A stretch of 64,000 nt of DNA, taken from NCBI GenBank assembly GCA_964023275.1, contig OZ029914.1, positions 32,061,351 through 32,125,350 of the forward strand. Direction: 5' to 3'. This DNA is from Norana najaformis. Taxonomy: Eukaryota > Annelida > Clitellata > Crassiclitellata > Hormogastridae. The notes beneath the pieces are model-generated. The model had not been told where the DNA came from. It saw only the letters and a program-made list of their open reading frames with translations, and ran no database searches. Of the stretch, positions 36,001 to 49,805 are shown piece after piece (the first letter of the stretch is position 1; each line of letters begins with the position of its first letter). Position numbers and translations under genes: made by a program.

Positions 36001-39000
36001 CACAGATAAATTGTCAAATAAGTTAATAAAGGACATTAATTTTCGTTGGTCTGCTCCAAAGGTCGGATCCGGAAGGTATGATTGCGGCTACGCCCCATTT
36101 GAGTTAAGAAAAGAGCACGCCACTAAATACCCTCCAAACGGGTTTGGCGTCAGCTGCCCACAGAAATAGTTTAGTAAAATGGCTCTAAAATACTTCAAAA
36201 TGCACGAATGAATGGAAAAGAAAGCGAAAAGTCACAAAATGTCGGTAAAGGAAAGCAAACGGGAAAAAGACCCAAGGAAACTAGGGAAAATGGAATGAAA
36301 AGGCGAATGAATAGAAAAGGTCAAAGGGCACTCTGTTTGAATTGAAACTTTGAAACTGGCTATAAAGGTCCTGGGTATTAAAATACAACGTTCTCAGAAA
36401 TGTCAGGACATGTTTGGACCATTTGAACCTTAAAAGCCTTGACGACAAAGAAGCCGTCAAAACGTTTTCGGCATACAATACCAAGACCCCGGTTAAAGGT
36501 GTTAATGTAAAGTGTCCCATATCTCACAAGTGAGACGTAGGGGAGGCGCTCATCTCCTTTTCTTGGCCCTTGGGCCGGCGATGGATGAATCCCAAGGTCG
36601 TTGGCACGGGACCAGTGCATCGTAGTACTCCGTTTACTTCCCAGCTTACGCTGGTACAAATTCTACTAATTGGTGACCGAGGCACGGTGTGCGCAAACAA
36701 CTTGCCCAGGGTCGTTACATGGAATCGAACCCACAACCGCATGATCATTGACCAAACGCGTTACCGACAGACCACCGTGCCGCACTGTCAGAAGTGGGAT
36801 CCTACCGCTGTCACCAGTCAAAGGTGTCCCTCCTCTTTATCCAACTTTTGAATGTGCCAGGGTCTACTCCTGTTGGAAAATTGGCGATCTGTTCTCAGAC
36901 GGAGGCCTATACATGCATCGCGTTAAACTGCATTACCTCATTATGTTGACCTGCAGACGCCATCATATAGACTGACACACGCTCGCACTGTTTGCGTTAC
37001 ACGAGGAAGCCTATAAAAGCCTAATAAGTTAAACCTACGGTGCATTTCTCTGAAACATTTTTTGGTACGCGCAGTCTGTTAGTCGCGATTCCATATATTG
37101 GAAATTAAGCGCTTTGTCGGCGGCATCTTGTATGGCATGGGTTCCAATGATGGGAACATTCATTCCTAAACAGACAAAAAATCAATTAAGTAACTCAGTG
37201 TCACCGATTAAATGGCAAATCAAGAACGAGGAAACAAAGTTTACAATTGCGTGGGCTGATGTTACCCACTTCTCGGCGAGCGTGGATGGTTACGACAGAT
37301 GTTCACAACAATGTGTAAGTGACTTTTAGGCAGCAAGTCTTAAACCTGCAAAACGAGTTGAGCATTGGTCGAAATTTTAACCTGGGCAACTTATTTTCCT
37401 TCAAAATAAAATGTTTTAAAAAGAAATGTTTAAAATAAAATGTTTAAAAATTAAATGCTTAAAAATAAAATGTTTAGAATAAAATGTGTTAAAATAATTT
37501 AAAAAAAATAAAATGTTCAAAATAAAATGTTTTAAATAAAATGCTTTAAATAAATTGTTTAAAAATAAAATGCTTTTCCTGTACGAATTACTGTACGAAA
37601 GTCTAGACACCTTTTCTAGTTGCTTTCTAACCAAGTGTAAGCAGACTGCAGAATTACTTAGAAGGTTTTAGCAATTAGGCTGGAATATTCCAATTATATA
37701 GCTTAGAACGAAACTATGTTGCATCTTTTACGCAGATTAACAGGTCTTACTGCTTTCGGCCTCTTTCCTGTCCTTCGTGACTGGTTTTGTTTCAGTGAAA
37801 ACACGAACGGCCTTTGCTCCGTTTGAATCCGTGTAACGAATTTGGACTTGGAACGGCAGCCGAACGGGCGTCGCAGAAATCGATGGCTCATCCTTGGCTA
37901 CACTACTCGGTTCCTGAGTCACTGGTGCTTTGGTTGGTTCATCACAATGCTTCTGATCATTGTCATCTTTTTCAACAATTGTGGCCTGAGCAACAACAGC
38001 AACTGCATCGTCATCAGGTTCATCCCGCTTATCATCACCTCCGTCGTCTTTCTTGGTTCCTGTGTATACGCAAAGCATTGGTCATCATCGACAACAATAA
38101 ACGGCGATGCTCGGCACATTCACACATACACACACACACACCATAACAGCAAAAACACAATAACTATTAGATATAACAGACATTAAGAAACGAGGACAAA
38201 TCTGTACGGCTATAGAATACTGTGAACCTCCCAGGCTAAACATAACACTGTATAACATAATAACCCATTAGGGTGGTTCAAAATTTTTAAAGTTCATTGT
38301 TGCAACCTACCATTGCAATTCATCCATTAAAAAGTAAAGTAGTGAAATTTCAGCCAAACCGAACCACATTTAGAGGCTGAGCAAGTCGATCAAAGATTTC
38401 TGGGTACACGATATTATACGGTTTTGTTGCGAACAAACCGGAATCAGAACATAAACATAACAAAATATGTAGGCCTAGTTTAGTATGACTTAACTATCAA
38501 AATGAGATTATTGTAATAAAATAGAGAGCTATCAAACTACAAGTGCAATCGCATATTTGTCAGACTTAAACTTAGACATATAATGCCTTTGCCCGTCGTT
38601 AGTGTGGTGAAAGTTTAGATTAATATTCTGTATTTGATACAAGTCCGGCCAGCAGCCTTCTTCTTGTAGTCAAGAAATTTGTGATGCTCCTGAAGAACTT
38701 GCAGTAAATATTGTGTTTATTCGAAAACAGCTTTACTAATGGATCTGCTTCACTCCTCTACAGGTCTTAATTGTCACTGAAACCTTAAACGCCATCACAG
38801 TTTGCAGTGAAGCAAGAAAGTCCTCGTTTCTCATTCCAGCTTTCTGGTGATAACTGCAAGAATGAATCCTTTAGTTCCAGGATTTGAAAAAAATGTTCCT
38901 GTGTTGGTGGTAACAACAGAACTCAGTGAGCTGTTTAAAAAAATCGGACGTTGAGCCAAGTCCGAGAAGTAGGTGCTCCGATCCAACGTGCCGACGTAGA

Positions 39001-42000
39001 TCGTTGACCAGTCCTTCTTTCTCAGTGAACTCGCTTGATAGACTGCCAACCAAATGTGACTTCATGCACTATAGATATTGACAGAACTTCGCAGTAGTGA
39101 CCTGATTAATTTCATGGTTTTTGTATTCGGTAAGCTACGGAAGGAAACGAAGATCATTGCATGGGTATAGAGGGCGCTGGGAGAATGGAAACAGGCCTGG
39201 ATGCAAACAATTACTCAAGGGACAGAAGATGAAAGGATGGCCCATCATTTGACGGTCGATAGTGCAGTAAAGCAGTGGTATAGCAATTTAGTAGCTAGTT
39301 AAGAACATAAAAAATTGGGACTCCAACAGTAGAACCTCGAGACCTGATGCTGCACATCAAGATGCCGAGGCGAGAAGCAATGAATGTAGATCAAGGCTCA
39401 GCAAGCCAAATTTGGCCTCGGAGGCAACGGATTATAATTCAGTGTTTATAACAAACAATATCCGCAAGGCTATTTCTATCTGGTTATCTAACGTAAACCC
39501 ATATGCAATCAAGACTACCTTCACAACCCTTCGTCTTTGGTTTTTTCTTACGACGAACGCCGTACTCGAAAGAAATCTCGGTTCCTCGAGCTACGTTTCC
39601 AATATCCCTCAATGCATGGCTAGGTCTGTCTGGTTCTCCACGAACATACCTTAAAGCATATGAAATGTTTCCACTCAAAAAGCGCTTCAACTAAGTGTAC
39701 TATTATGCTGTATAATGTTAATATGTACTCTATTCTAAGAATCTACAGTCTAGTAATAGCAATTGTAATACTAATAGCACCTAGTCAGGCCATTGTCTAG
39801 TCAGTCAATGTCTAGTCAGTCATTGTCAGTGCGAGTATGTTGCTCCTACGAGTATGTTGCGGTAGTCTGTTGGAGCCAAAAGCATCCATGACTCTACAGT
39901 AGTCCATCCGTCGCACTATTCGAGTGGCCTTGATGTTTTGAGGGTAAGAGCTACAATCAAGGGAGTATTTAGTGGAACACAGAGAGGGCGTGGCCCATAG
40001 CACAATCATAGGCCCGCAACTATGAGGAGGGGAATCTGAATCAGAGGATGATATAATTACAAATTGTACTTAATTACTTTTAAATATAGCAATTTTGGCA
40101 GCATTTCATGATTTAATATTTGTAATTCATTGTGGGGTGAGAAAGACCCAGCCGGATGGCCCATTTGAGCCACCTACTGTGCAGGGCGATACAAAGTGCA
40201 AATCGCGTTTAAAGTGTTTCGGTTAGATCACGTTAAGTAAACCTAATGACACTGCACAACAACTCAGATTTTAACAGATATAGTTGATTGCCTTATTGAT
40301 TGCCTTACAAGTGTTTCAGTAATTACTACAGCTGAATCCGTCAACCCCGTGCAGGGCCATTTCCTTAACGCCAAGATCGCGCAACGGAGTTCGTGTTGCC
40401 TGGAAAACACTCACAAATTTCTGATGTTGAATATTTTGTAACTCCAGGTTGTCGACGTGGTTAGGTAAGTGGGCAGCATGCACAGAAATTTCATTATCAC
40501 AGGTTGTTAGTATATCCCAAAATGGTGATCGTTTTACGGGAAGTGCAAATCAGCTGCATATTCATGTGATTTTTTTTATCTGCCCTGCTAGAAAATAACT
40601 CCAAATAACTCGATTCAAAATTCGGAATCGTAATACGTTCATAACCATTGTAGTAGCACTTACAGGTCCCTGTGGACGAAGAACCTGGCTGTGGCGTGCG
40701 TTGCTATGATTACTTCGGCCAGAATGTTTCCAAACTCTTCTGTTGCCGCCTGTGGATCCACGATGTTCACCTGCAACGTACGACGTGCGCGAAGATTAAC
40801 ATTGTCAAACGGAAAACCCATCATACAAACTCATCGATGCTCCACCGCTTGCAATTTCTGCTTCGGCCTTTCACTCAAAACTGAAAACATTCCCTTTTCA
40901 CAGATCCTATCCTGACACCCCTTCTCTCTCTTATCTTTCTCTCTCTCTCTCTCTCTCTCTCTGCTCTCCAACCCCAAGCACCACCTCACGTAGCTGCCAC
41001 GCTGTATCTCCGTCTGACTTTTGGATCTTGACCTGGAACCGGACCCTTTCGCCTATCGATTTTGTTTTGACTAAGCGCCTGTGAGTAAGCTGGTCCCCGC
41101 GGCGCGGCTTTCGTTGGGCGCTGTAGAAATCTCGGAATTACAATTACGATTACGACGATTACAAAAACAAGCCAGAATGTAAACTGCAATGGATTGATTC
41201 CCTTCGATCGAGAAGCTGACTCGGATGAGCAAGATACATCGCGAATAAGATGGTTCCTGTAACTGAAAGCTGGAAAGCATTTGGGCGCCAAAGAAATCAG
41301 GATATTACGAATCAACCTACCTGGCCACCAGTGAGATCAGCAACGCGTCCCAGTTCCACCAATTTACAGTTAGTTCCGGAAATCGTTAGAACTGACACAG
41401 AAACTCTAAGAAACAGAAGAGCATAGAATGGATGCATTTAAAAGGCATTTCTGTCACAGCAAAAACATTCACTTCATTTGCGACAAGGATTCATAGCCTA
41501 TTCTTCCAATGTTAACATTTATCCGAAACAATCATTAAACTGCAAAATGATATCTTGTTTAGAATTTATAGTAGGATAGCAGAAGCCGCAGCGAAATAGG
41601 AGGGGTGGGTTGAGTGGGGAATTTGTGACACTTGTAGTTCTATTATTAACTTTGAAGAACAACAGCAACAGTGCCAACGTATTCAGAACGCAGACTGAAC
41701 AACAACTACTACTACTACTACCACTAGTGATAAAATACAATGCAATACAACAGCACTATAATTTGATAAGGCCCTCCTTACAAAGTTTGTAAGTGCGCAT
41801 TAAAGCCGGGCAATAGGAAAATTAAGAACCATAGAACAGACTGGAAGAGGTAAGTTTTCAATTTAGAGCGAACGACAATTTTGGCAAGAAAGTCCCAAAG
41901 ATGAGGAGGTTGAGAGCTCCAGGTGAAGGGACCAGCAACTGTGAAGGAGCTCCGGCCATAGACAAGACGCGTACCAGGCACAACATAGTTCCCAGAAGAT

Positions 42001-45000
42001 GCTGATTGAAGCGAGGTTCAGCCTTTAGCAGAGCTGCAGGATATAACCATGAATAATAATAGGTAGGATGACGGACGATAGTGATGATGATGTTCAACAT
42101 GATGAATTGATGAATTCTTAATGATTAGTTAATATCGTTCCGGCGTATAATGCAAAAGACATTAAAACAATGGTTCACCAATACCAAGTCGCAATCAAGT
42201 CAACATCCAGAAGATCCTTCCACTAAGACAGAGAGGCAGCCTACGGTGGATAAGCAATTTGAAAAAGGTAAGTCTTAAGTTGAGAACGACGACGATGATG
42301 ACGCTGATGATGAAGATGGCAATAGGAAGACTGTTTAAGGCTTAAGGGTATGACCTACCCACTTTCCTTTGCAATCTCAGCGACTTCGGTGTAGAAGGCG
42401 TAAGCAGTTTCCTGATGTCCTAAGTCTCCCAGGCCAACATTAGCCTCGCCATCCGTGCATACGATGACCTTTGACCTAGCCATCTGTCGGGCTATGCCCA
42501 CTGATACAAGCAGTCCAGGACCAAGAGCCGTCATGCCACCCATTGGCTCCCTTCATAAAATGTAGGTTAGCATAAGTGTAGTGCGTTGTAAAGTAATTCA
42601 AAATGCATAGTAGGGCTACCCCTTCAAGATATGTGTTCAGAGACGTTTATGTTAAATGTAATGTAACACGATATCATCGCCACCATGACCTTAACATCAA
42701 CACCACCTTCATCGTCGTCGTAGCCGCCGCCGCCACCACCACCACCACCATCATCACTATTTTCATCATTAAATCCTTTGTTATTTTTCTGCTTCACCAT
42801 ATCCTGTTCACTTTTTCCAATTGCTTGTTTGGGTCATCAAATTTTCCTTCATATGTCTTTTTGCTATTACCATAAGCGGATACTAGTCCTCCTTCTTTGC
42901 TTGGATGCCGATGTTTTATTGGAGTCTGAGGTTTTCCAATAACCAGTGCCTTAGTTTTCTTGGCGTTCATCAATATCCAAATCTTCCCATGAGTGTTAAT
43001 TGTTTGTAGGTCTTTTCTGTTTCTAACTAGGAGGTCATTGTCGTTTTACAAATCGAATGTTATATACCAGACCTCCGTTTAGCTTGTAAATGTAATTGCA
43101 ATTCAAGATTTTTATAGCGCCGCTTCAATGGAAACTACCGAGAGGCACAACATGCTCTAGTCTAGCCTACACGATGCAAAAAATAAAACTAATATCATTA
43201 AGAACACAAAGTTCATCAATATGCAAATAATGCTCGGATAACTCTATAGAAAGACACCACTGGCATGGCCCTGCACTCGTGCAATCTACCGAGAGCTTTC
43301 GAACCAGAGTCGACAGATGAAATCATCGTCAGAGCTCCTGAAGCACGCTGCATCGTGGATGAGGAGCGACGATACGCGATGTGATTCGCCGCCGATGGCT
43401 TACGGTTCTCACAGTCCAGCAGCCCTCGGAGATGGAAGACGACGCGACATTCGGATATCCCTCGATGTCAGCCAAGCCAGACATTTGTTGCCTCAGCCAT
43501 AATGCTGTAGAGCCATTCCGTGGTTGACTTCCATTGCGGTCCAAAGACTCTCTTCGCCCTTCCTCCACCGAATCCAAGATTTCAAGTTTTAGACGGTTTA
43601 CGTAGGCCTGTAGGTTTGAAGTTTGATTTCCCAATGGAAGGAAAGGGAAGGGAACGAAATGCAAGAGAAGGAAGGATTGGGAAGGGAATGGAAGGGTAGT
43701 GGTAACTGAAAAAAGAAAAGGAGACTTATACTAGAGGACCCAAGTGCAATTTAATCGATGTTAGCTATTGAAACTTACCTGAGGACATTCTTTGTCAGAA
43801 CCTTTTGAGAATCACTGATTCTGGATGGAAGGCTAAGATCGGTCGCCACTTCGAGCAACTTCGTCTTGTCGTTAAAAATATCATTGCGGACTTTACGTCC
43901 ACGTAGGTCTTTTCCATCATCGATAACTTTGACCTAATGACAGTGAAGGCAAGAAACCATCTTTAAAGTATGCTTCGGTAAAGCACCAAAGATCACACTT
44001 GTACCGTGTGTATGCATGCATGCATTGCCACGTGAGGCGTAGGCCTATGAACGGACCGAGTAATTTCGGTTGTTGTATGTTTCTGTAATTTATACTTTGG
44101 CGGGAAACCCGACCGTACAGAGAGGTTGTGTGTCTAACTTTGGCTTATATTGGATTATTGTTCGATCCTTTGGGGCTCTATTGTTGGGGCTCTATTAACT
44201 AGTTGTGTTTAACCTCCCTGCGTCGATAACTTGCTTGGTTCTTCGGAGCCGTTTTGCCGTCTTGGTTCTTTTTGAGCCGTTTATCGTCAACGTCTGTGGT
44301 GGACATAGTGTTTTCTATTTGCTGAGTTTGTCGCCGACTGAGATTGACGTCATGCTACTATTTTAGTTCCGTTTCGTTTGTAGCCTAATTAGCTTTGGAA
44401 ATGAAACGATTTTAGCCCAAAGCTCGTATCTTATTACATATCCACAGACAATCTGCAAGATGAGGAGACCGGTCCAAAACTGTTGTACTGCATTTAGCAA
44501 ATTTTCAAAATAATCAGGGCTATCAAAGATTTGGGTTTTCTTTTTTTGTGTAGATTGTTTGACGTAGGCCTATTTGTTATATGCTTGGGCTCAGTGTAAC
44601 TACCAATACAATGGATAAGTCGTTTGACGAGTTAAGGATAGAACTTGCGAGTATGGGTCAAGACACGAAAGGACTAAACAAATTACAGGTGTAGAAAATA
44701 TTAGCTAAGTTACTGTCACCCAAGAAAATAGCTGCGTAGGACTGGCGTGATAAACTAAAACAGAAATTAAAGCACAGAAGGAAGCTGAAGCTGCTGAAGG
44801 AGAGCAGCCATGTTGCTCCCAGTCTCTCAGTAAGTTGTGTCTAGTCTCCCTGGGTGGATGCCTTGTTTCGTTCTTTTTTTAGCCATTTATCTTCATCTTC
44901 TGTCGGGGAACGTTTTGTTTTCTCTTCGTAAGGTGTTCGCTAGTTTTTTCGCCGCCTCAAATGCATACATATAAATAATGAATTTATATATGTATGCATG

Positions 45001-48000
45001 CGTGTAAGTATTTGGTTATGTATGTATCTATGTGTATGTATGTATGAATGTATGTATTAGGGATTTATATGGCGCTTTCTGTATGCCTTGGCTGAGTTTC
45101 AAAGTATCAGTTTAAACCCCGCTCATTCCATTATCCAAACACTGAATTTAGTAAGTCATGCCATGTGACATAAAGCTGACTTACATCGCTCTCGAAGGCG
45201 ACCACTGCAACTCTGCAACCTGGACTGGTCTCTGCTAGACGTTCCAGTTGGTGACAGACGGCTCTCTTCACTCCATCCAGGCGCGAGATAGTCCTGTTGC
45301 CACTTGTGGCCACCACGGTTGCCATGCTTCCCGAATAGTCGATGCAGAAGACAACAATCGATTCCTGCCAGTCCATCTTCCCACTGGTACCACCATCACC
45401 GGCCGCTGCCACCAAGGCCGGTTCCAGCATGTAGGTCACGTCTGACTTTGAGGGCATCTCTTCCGGAGCGATATCCACTTTGTTGTTTTCCTCGCAAAAC
45501 TCACAAATCCAGATCTACAAAGAGGGTTTCAGACACAAAAGTAGTAAAATCTGGTACCAGTTTACAATTTTCACTGCATAGTGCATTTGAAAATAAAGTA
45601 GTCTAGTTGGGTCAATAATCCCAAAAAAGCGAGTTCACCATGGGATAAATAGAGGAATTCTTACAAGGTGTTAAATCACCATTTATGGCGAGACCTTCTT
45701 TTTAGCAGGGTTGCTGCTTCTACAATACGTCAGCTTGAACTTCGTTTTCAATGTGAACCTCGTTTCCAAACTGCTCCAAAAGTTTCCAGGCGCAATTTTT
45801 TTTAAACAGCCATGGAGTAATTATAGTAGCCGCAGTATATGCAGCAATGATAGCGAGAGTAGTAACAGAAATGTTGAGTAAGGGCTGTGACATATACCGT
45901 CTTTGATCCCTGCTGGGTGATTTTGCTGATATGCGAGAGCATGACCTGACACCGGCCACAGACAATTGGATCACCGGTGTGCATGTTGCTAGGTGCAGTC
46001 AACTGGTCGAACTTCACGACCACGACATTCGTGTCTGCGCAGCGCCATCTCTGGCCTCCTGCTGAAGAGCGAGGCGATTGAACCCCGACACTTCCGGCTG
46101 TAAAACAACAGTAACATTCTATTAGAAAATTGCAAGTTGATACTACTGAGCCACTAATTTTCTAATCTATAGAGGTTACCCTTTGCTTATTCCGCTTGAA
46201 GTTCTGATTAAATGAACCATCGATTGCAATGTTTATTAGGATGGCTTTGGCATCAAGCAGACATGAAAATAAGCATTTTATGAAATTCGTGATGTAGGCC
46301 TATCTGCACGAATTAAGATCATTTTACTCGCCATGACTCGTTGGCGGTGGCTGTGGCGGTCTTGGTCTCGCACCTTGGCCTCTGGCTGGAAACGAAAGCC
46401 CTTGAGCCTTTGCTTCTAGAACTCTGAAATGTGCAAGAATTCGCTGAGATAGGCATACGTTTTGTTCATTAAAGTATACTACAGAATTTTGTTCTACACA
46501 AATTATTAAGTGCTAAATTCGGACACGATACGACGTTGCGTCGTTAGGGTCTGCTGTTGTTCTTGTGCATTGAACCATAAGCGGGATCTCTAAGGAAAGG
46601 GCCCGGTGGGTGTTTAAGATAACTGGATCTTTAAGGTCACCGGACCATTCAGGGTTACTGAATCCCTTCGGAAGGCCGGACCTTTCGAACCCCGTCACTA
46701 GAATTTACGTTAAGCTACGAATAAAGTGAGTCGACGGTTCGAAGCCCGAATGAATGACACATCGAAAAGCCGTCGACATCATCTGTGGAAAACAGGGCGA
46801 TGAGACTCGCATATCCCGGGTCAAGAAGAGACTGGTAGATGAGGAATCAACGGGAGAGCCCGACGTTGGTGGACGAACAGTCAACGGAAGAATCCAACGC
46901 TAGTGGACGTTTGAACGATTTCAGCCAACGACGCAAGCGGAGCGATCAAAGAACTGAGATTCGAAATTCAACAAACAATTACATTGGCGCACAAGGGCCA
47001 ATTTTTCCAGAACTTAAGTTTGGTCTGTGATCATCGGTTCGACTAAAGTCATCCGAAGATCCTGCCGTCGGTAACAAAAAGGTCGTGGAGGAAGTCAACG
47101 TCAACTTGGAACAGTCGAAGAAGGGAAAGTGCGTGCGGAAGATTAACCTATGGATAAAAATACACTTACTGTATTTTACGAATATTTTTAATAAGTTGAT
47201 TAACGTTTGCACTAAAGCCTTCTTTTGACATACAGAATAAAGAATTAACATTTTATTTACGCTTTTAAAGGTAACCTTACTAAGTAAGATGGAACGACTG
47301 TCACTAAGTCTCGCCTGGTTGAACGTCTATTGTGTCCAACTCTTTCGACCGTCAGTCACAGAGATGTCCTACGATTATTCGATCAACTGATGACAAAAGC
47401 CTGTCCTGCACAGACCTGCAGTGACCCGAGGAAATTCAGACACTACATCTTCTACCATCTATGCGAGGTTATATAGGCTAAACGATGAGATAACTGTGCT
47501 GCGGATTCCACTGCCTGTCGCCATTCCTCATCTTGGAAGCCATACAGCCCCAGAAACTCTGAACATGAAATAATTTGTCCCCTCTGCGTGTGCACTTGGA
47601 TAGGCAGCACTTCTGTGAGTTCCATAAAAGGTGCTATATGCGGTGTCTATAAATGCATACATATATATGCATACGTGCAAACATACACGCATACACACAT
47701 ACATTCATCATACATACAAGCATACATACAAGCATACATACCTGCACACATACATACTTACATACATAGATACATACGTAACTACATACCCGCATATTTA
47801 CATGCATTCATACATACATACACACATACATACATAGATAAATGCGTATATACCCGCATGTAATGTAATGTAATCAAAAACTTATAAAGCGCCACTTCGA
47901 GGTAAACTCCTCAGAGGCGCTCCAGGCCAGACAACCCAGAAGCACTGGGAAATAAGAAGGTCTTCAAGCGCTTGCGGAAAAGAGGAGGAGAGACTAAGAA

Positions 48001-48777
48001 GTTCCTGGCGTAGGTCATTAGGAAGCCCATTCCAAAAAGCGGGACCAACCACAGCAAAACTTCTGCGCTGGCCCGTAGCTGTTCGGACCGATGGGATATG
48101 CGGTGTCTATAAATGCATACATATATATGTGTCATCAGCATACTGGAGAGACACTACCCCGGTTGGAGACAGGATAAAGCCCAGGTCAGCCGTATATAGA
48201 ATAAAAAGTAAGGGAGCTAAGGCAGAGTCCTGAGGGAGACCCAAGGAGACCGAGGACCAATCATAACGTGTTGAACCAAAGATCACAGATTGAGAGCGGC
48301 CAGAGAGGAACGAACGGAACCATGAAAGAACAGGGCCGACGAGTCCAAAGGACGTTTCCAGACGCCCCAGAAGGATACTGAGGTCGACAGTGTCAAAAGC
48401 TGCACTACTATCAAAAAGAGCAAGAAGGGTAACGTGCTCCCGATCAAAAGCCCCAAGGATGTCAGCTAGAATGCGAGTGACGACCGACTCTGTTGAGTGG
48501 AACCTTCTGAATCCCGCATTCATACACATATACATACATATATACATGCAGGCATACATCTATGCATGTATTAGTATAATATCTTATTATGTTACATTGC
48601 ATTTTGGATGTCTTAAAAGGCGCTACGTAAATGTCTAGAGACGTAGGCCTATATGTATTCATATCCATAGATTTATTTTAGGGCCTACTTGTCTTCTCCG
48701 GTTTCGATTGCCTCTGCGGAGATTTCCTCTTCCTCTGAATCCGAGTAGCTGTAGACAAATTCCGATCCGAAATCCAT
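33081..48777 (-). CDS. Gene B: tandem duplicate of gene A
   Basis: Exons in order: 48689-48777, 46328-46423, 45898-46097, 45185-45514, 43779-43933, 42359-42550, 41321-41405, 40664-40770, 39519-39649, 37751-38059, 37039-37165, 34608-34692, 33081-33329. All lengths equal gene A except exon 2, which is 6 bp shorter through loss of two codons in the proline run. All splice sites keep GT/AG and no frame is broken, so the gene looks intact. By hand I count about 33 amino-acid differences from A against about 8 silent ones. Nine are in exon 13 and five in exon 12. Exon 8 is identical, exon 11 has one silent change and exon 10 one replacement. In the vWA loop, B reads 'EPMGGMTALGP' where A reads 'EPTNGCTALGP'; B looks closer to the usual vWA pattern. 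In exon 12 the frame used for A stays open in B, while another open frame of A is stopped in B, which supports the chosen frame. Confidence 0.8.
34820..35001 (+). mobile_element. tRNA-derived SINE (family 1), copy B
   Basis: Duplicate of 6172-6352. Here the B box is canonical (gggttcgagcc) and the A-box region reads tagcattttggatagagcg. The shared context shows that the insertion predates the duplication and that copy A lost its B box afterwards. Clover-leaf pairing is incomplete, so it is not a tRNA gene. Confidence 0.8.
35299..35816. mobile_element. hAT-like MITE, copy B
   Basis: Duplicate of the MITE at 6651-7171 with the same ends and flanks; only scattered substitutions and small indels separate the two. 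It was present before the segmental duplication. Confidence 0.75.
36379..36785 (-). mobile_element. tRNA-derived SINE (family 2), copy B
   Basis: Duplicate of 7735-8141 with intact A- and B-box motifs. It predates the duplication. Confidence 0.75.
37400..37575. repeat. AT-rich minisatellite, copy B
   Basis: Counterpart of 8785-8963 with similar length and several base differences between units. Confidence 0.8.
41010..41165 (+). mobile_element. Short retroposon 3' end with (GATTAC)n tail, copy B
   Basis: Duplicate of 12470-12640, in the intron between exons 8 and 7 of gene B. Confidence 0.65.
41795..42080 (-). mobile_element. CR1/L2-like LINE 3' fragment, copy B
   Basis: Duplicate of 13240-13530; the same C-terminal motif 'GRSSFTVAGPF' is visible. 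Confidence 0.7.
47862..48525 (-). mobile_element. Internally deleted LINE, copy B, with a 34-bp secondary insertion
   Basis: Duplicate of 19318-19965 sharing the same internal deletion, so the deletion predates the duplication. At the deletion site copy B carries 34 bp (48096-48129) absent from A and identical to 47636-47669. Confidence 0.85.
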
Positions 48778-49610
48778 CTTCTCACCTCGGTGCTTCAACC
48801 AAATTACTGCAAGCAGAATATCAAATAGAACTTATTTGACCAGGAAAGCTGTCTCTCCAATTAGTGCAACATTATACATAGCTCTATGAGCCTATTTCGT
48901 GACTCGTAACTATAAATAACCTGTGTCTAAGCAATGGCGTAGTCTATGCAAAAGCTGTAAATTTCAGTGACTGTGAAACTATTTGCGAATGCTTACCGAA
49001 AGAGAAATTTGCTAAACTTAGCTATCCAAACGTCTGTGGCTCAGCGCACGAAAATTTGTAAGTATTCCAATTACCTTGTAACAGTGAAGCTACGTATGCC
49101 TTATTTAATAGGCTAAGTACCCTCGCTATTTAACATAAACCGAAATATCCTGCCAGCAAGTGCAAATCTCGCAACGATCTGCAAAGCTTGCGTAGCAAAT
49201 AAATGCCTTGCGTGGCTTATGATTAACCCGGCTTCTCTGGTCGAAAGGCTTATCGGCTTGTTGTCCATTATATTTAGGTATTGGGAAATTTTCCGTTTAT
49301 CTGTAGGCAAAAATAACCACCAGTCATTGGTTTTTTAATGAAAGTCATATGGTCAAGTATAATTAGCCTATACTTACTTCCTTCAACCTATGGCACGGAT
49401 CGTCTCGAAATAAACTTTATCAAACCAACTTACTTTAACCTACTTGAAACTTTTTCGTCAAATGCTTCACGATAGGTTTTTTTGTAGTAACTTAGTAAGT
49501 ACCCTTAGATGTGTCGCACTTTCTGTATAGGCCTATCTATGTAAGGACGTATGTATCTGTTTATGTATGTATATATCAATGTGTATGTGTATGTATCTAT
49601 GTAGGCCTAT

Positions 49611-49698
49611 GTATGTGCATGTACATTCATACACACCTGTATATGTGCATGTACATTCGTACACACCTGTATATGTGCATGTACATTCGTACACACCT
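49611..49698. repeat. 30-bp minisatellite, three units in copy B
   Basis: Three near-identical units of 28-30 bp built on 'gtgcatgtacattcgtacac'. Copy A has a single unit near 21050-21080. Confidence 0.9.
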
Positions 49699-49756
49699 GT
49701 ATACAGTCATGTGACTGTACTGTATGTATGCATGCACGTAGGCCTATATAGGCTTG

Positions 49757-49805
<49 letters not shown>
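49757..49805. repeat. (TGTC)n microsatellite, copy B
   Basis: About 11 uninterrupted units. The copy-A tract (about 21127-21162) is shorter and interrupted. Confidence 0.9.
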
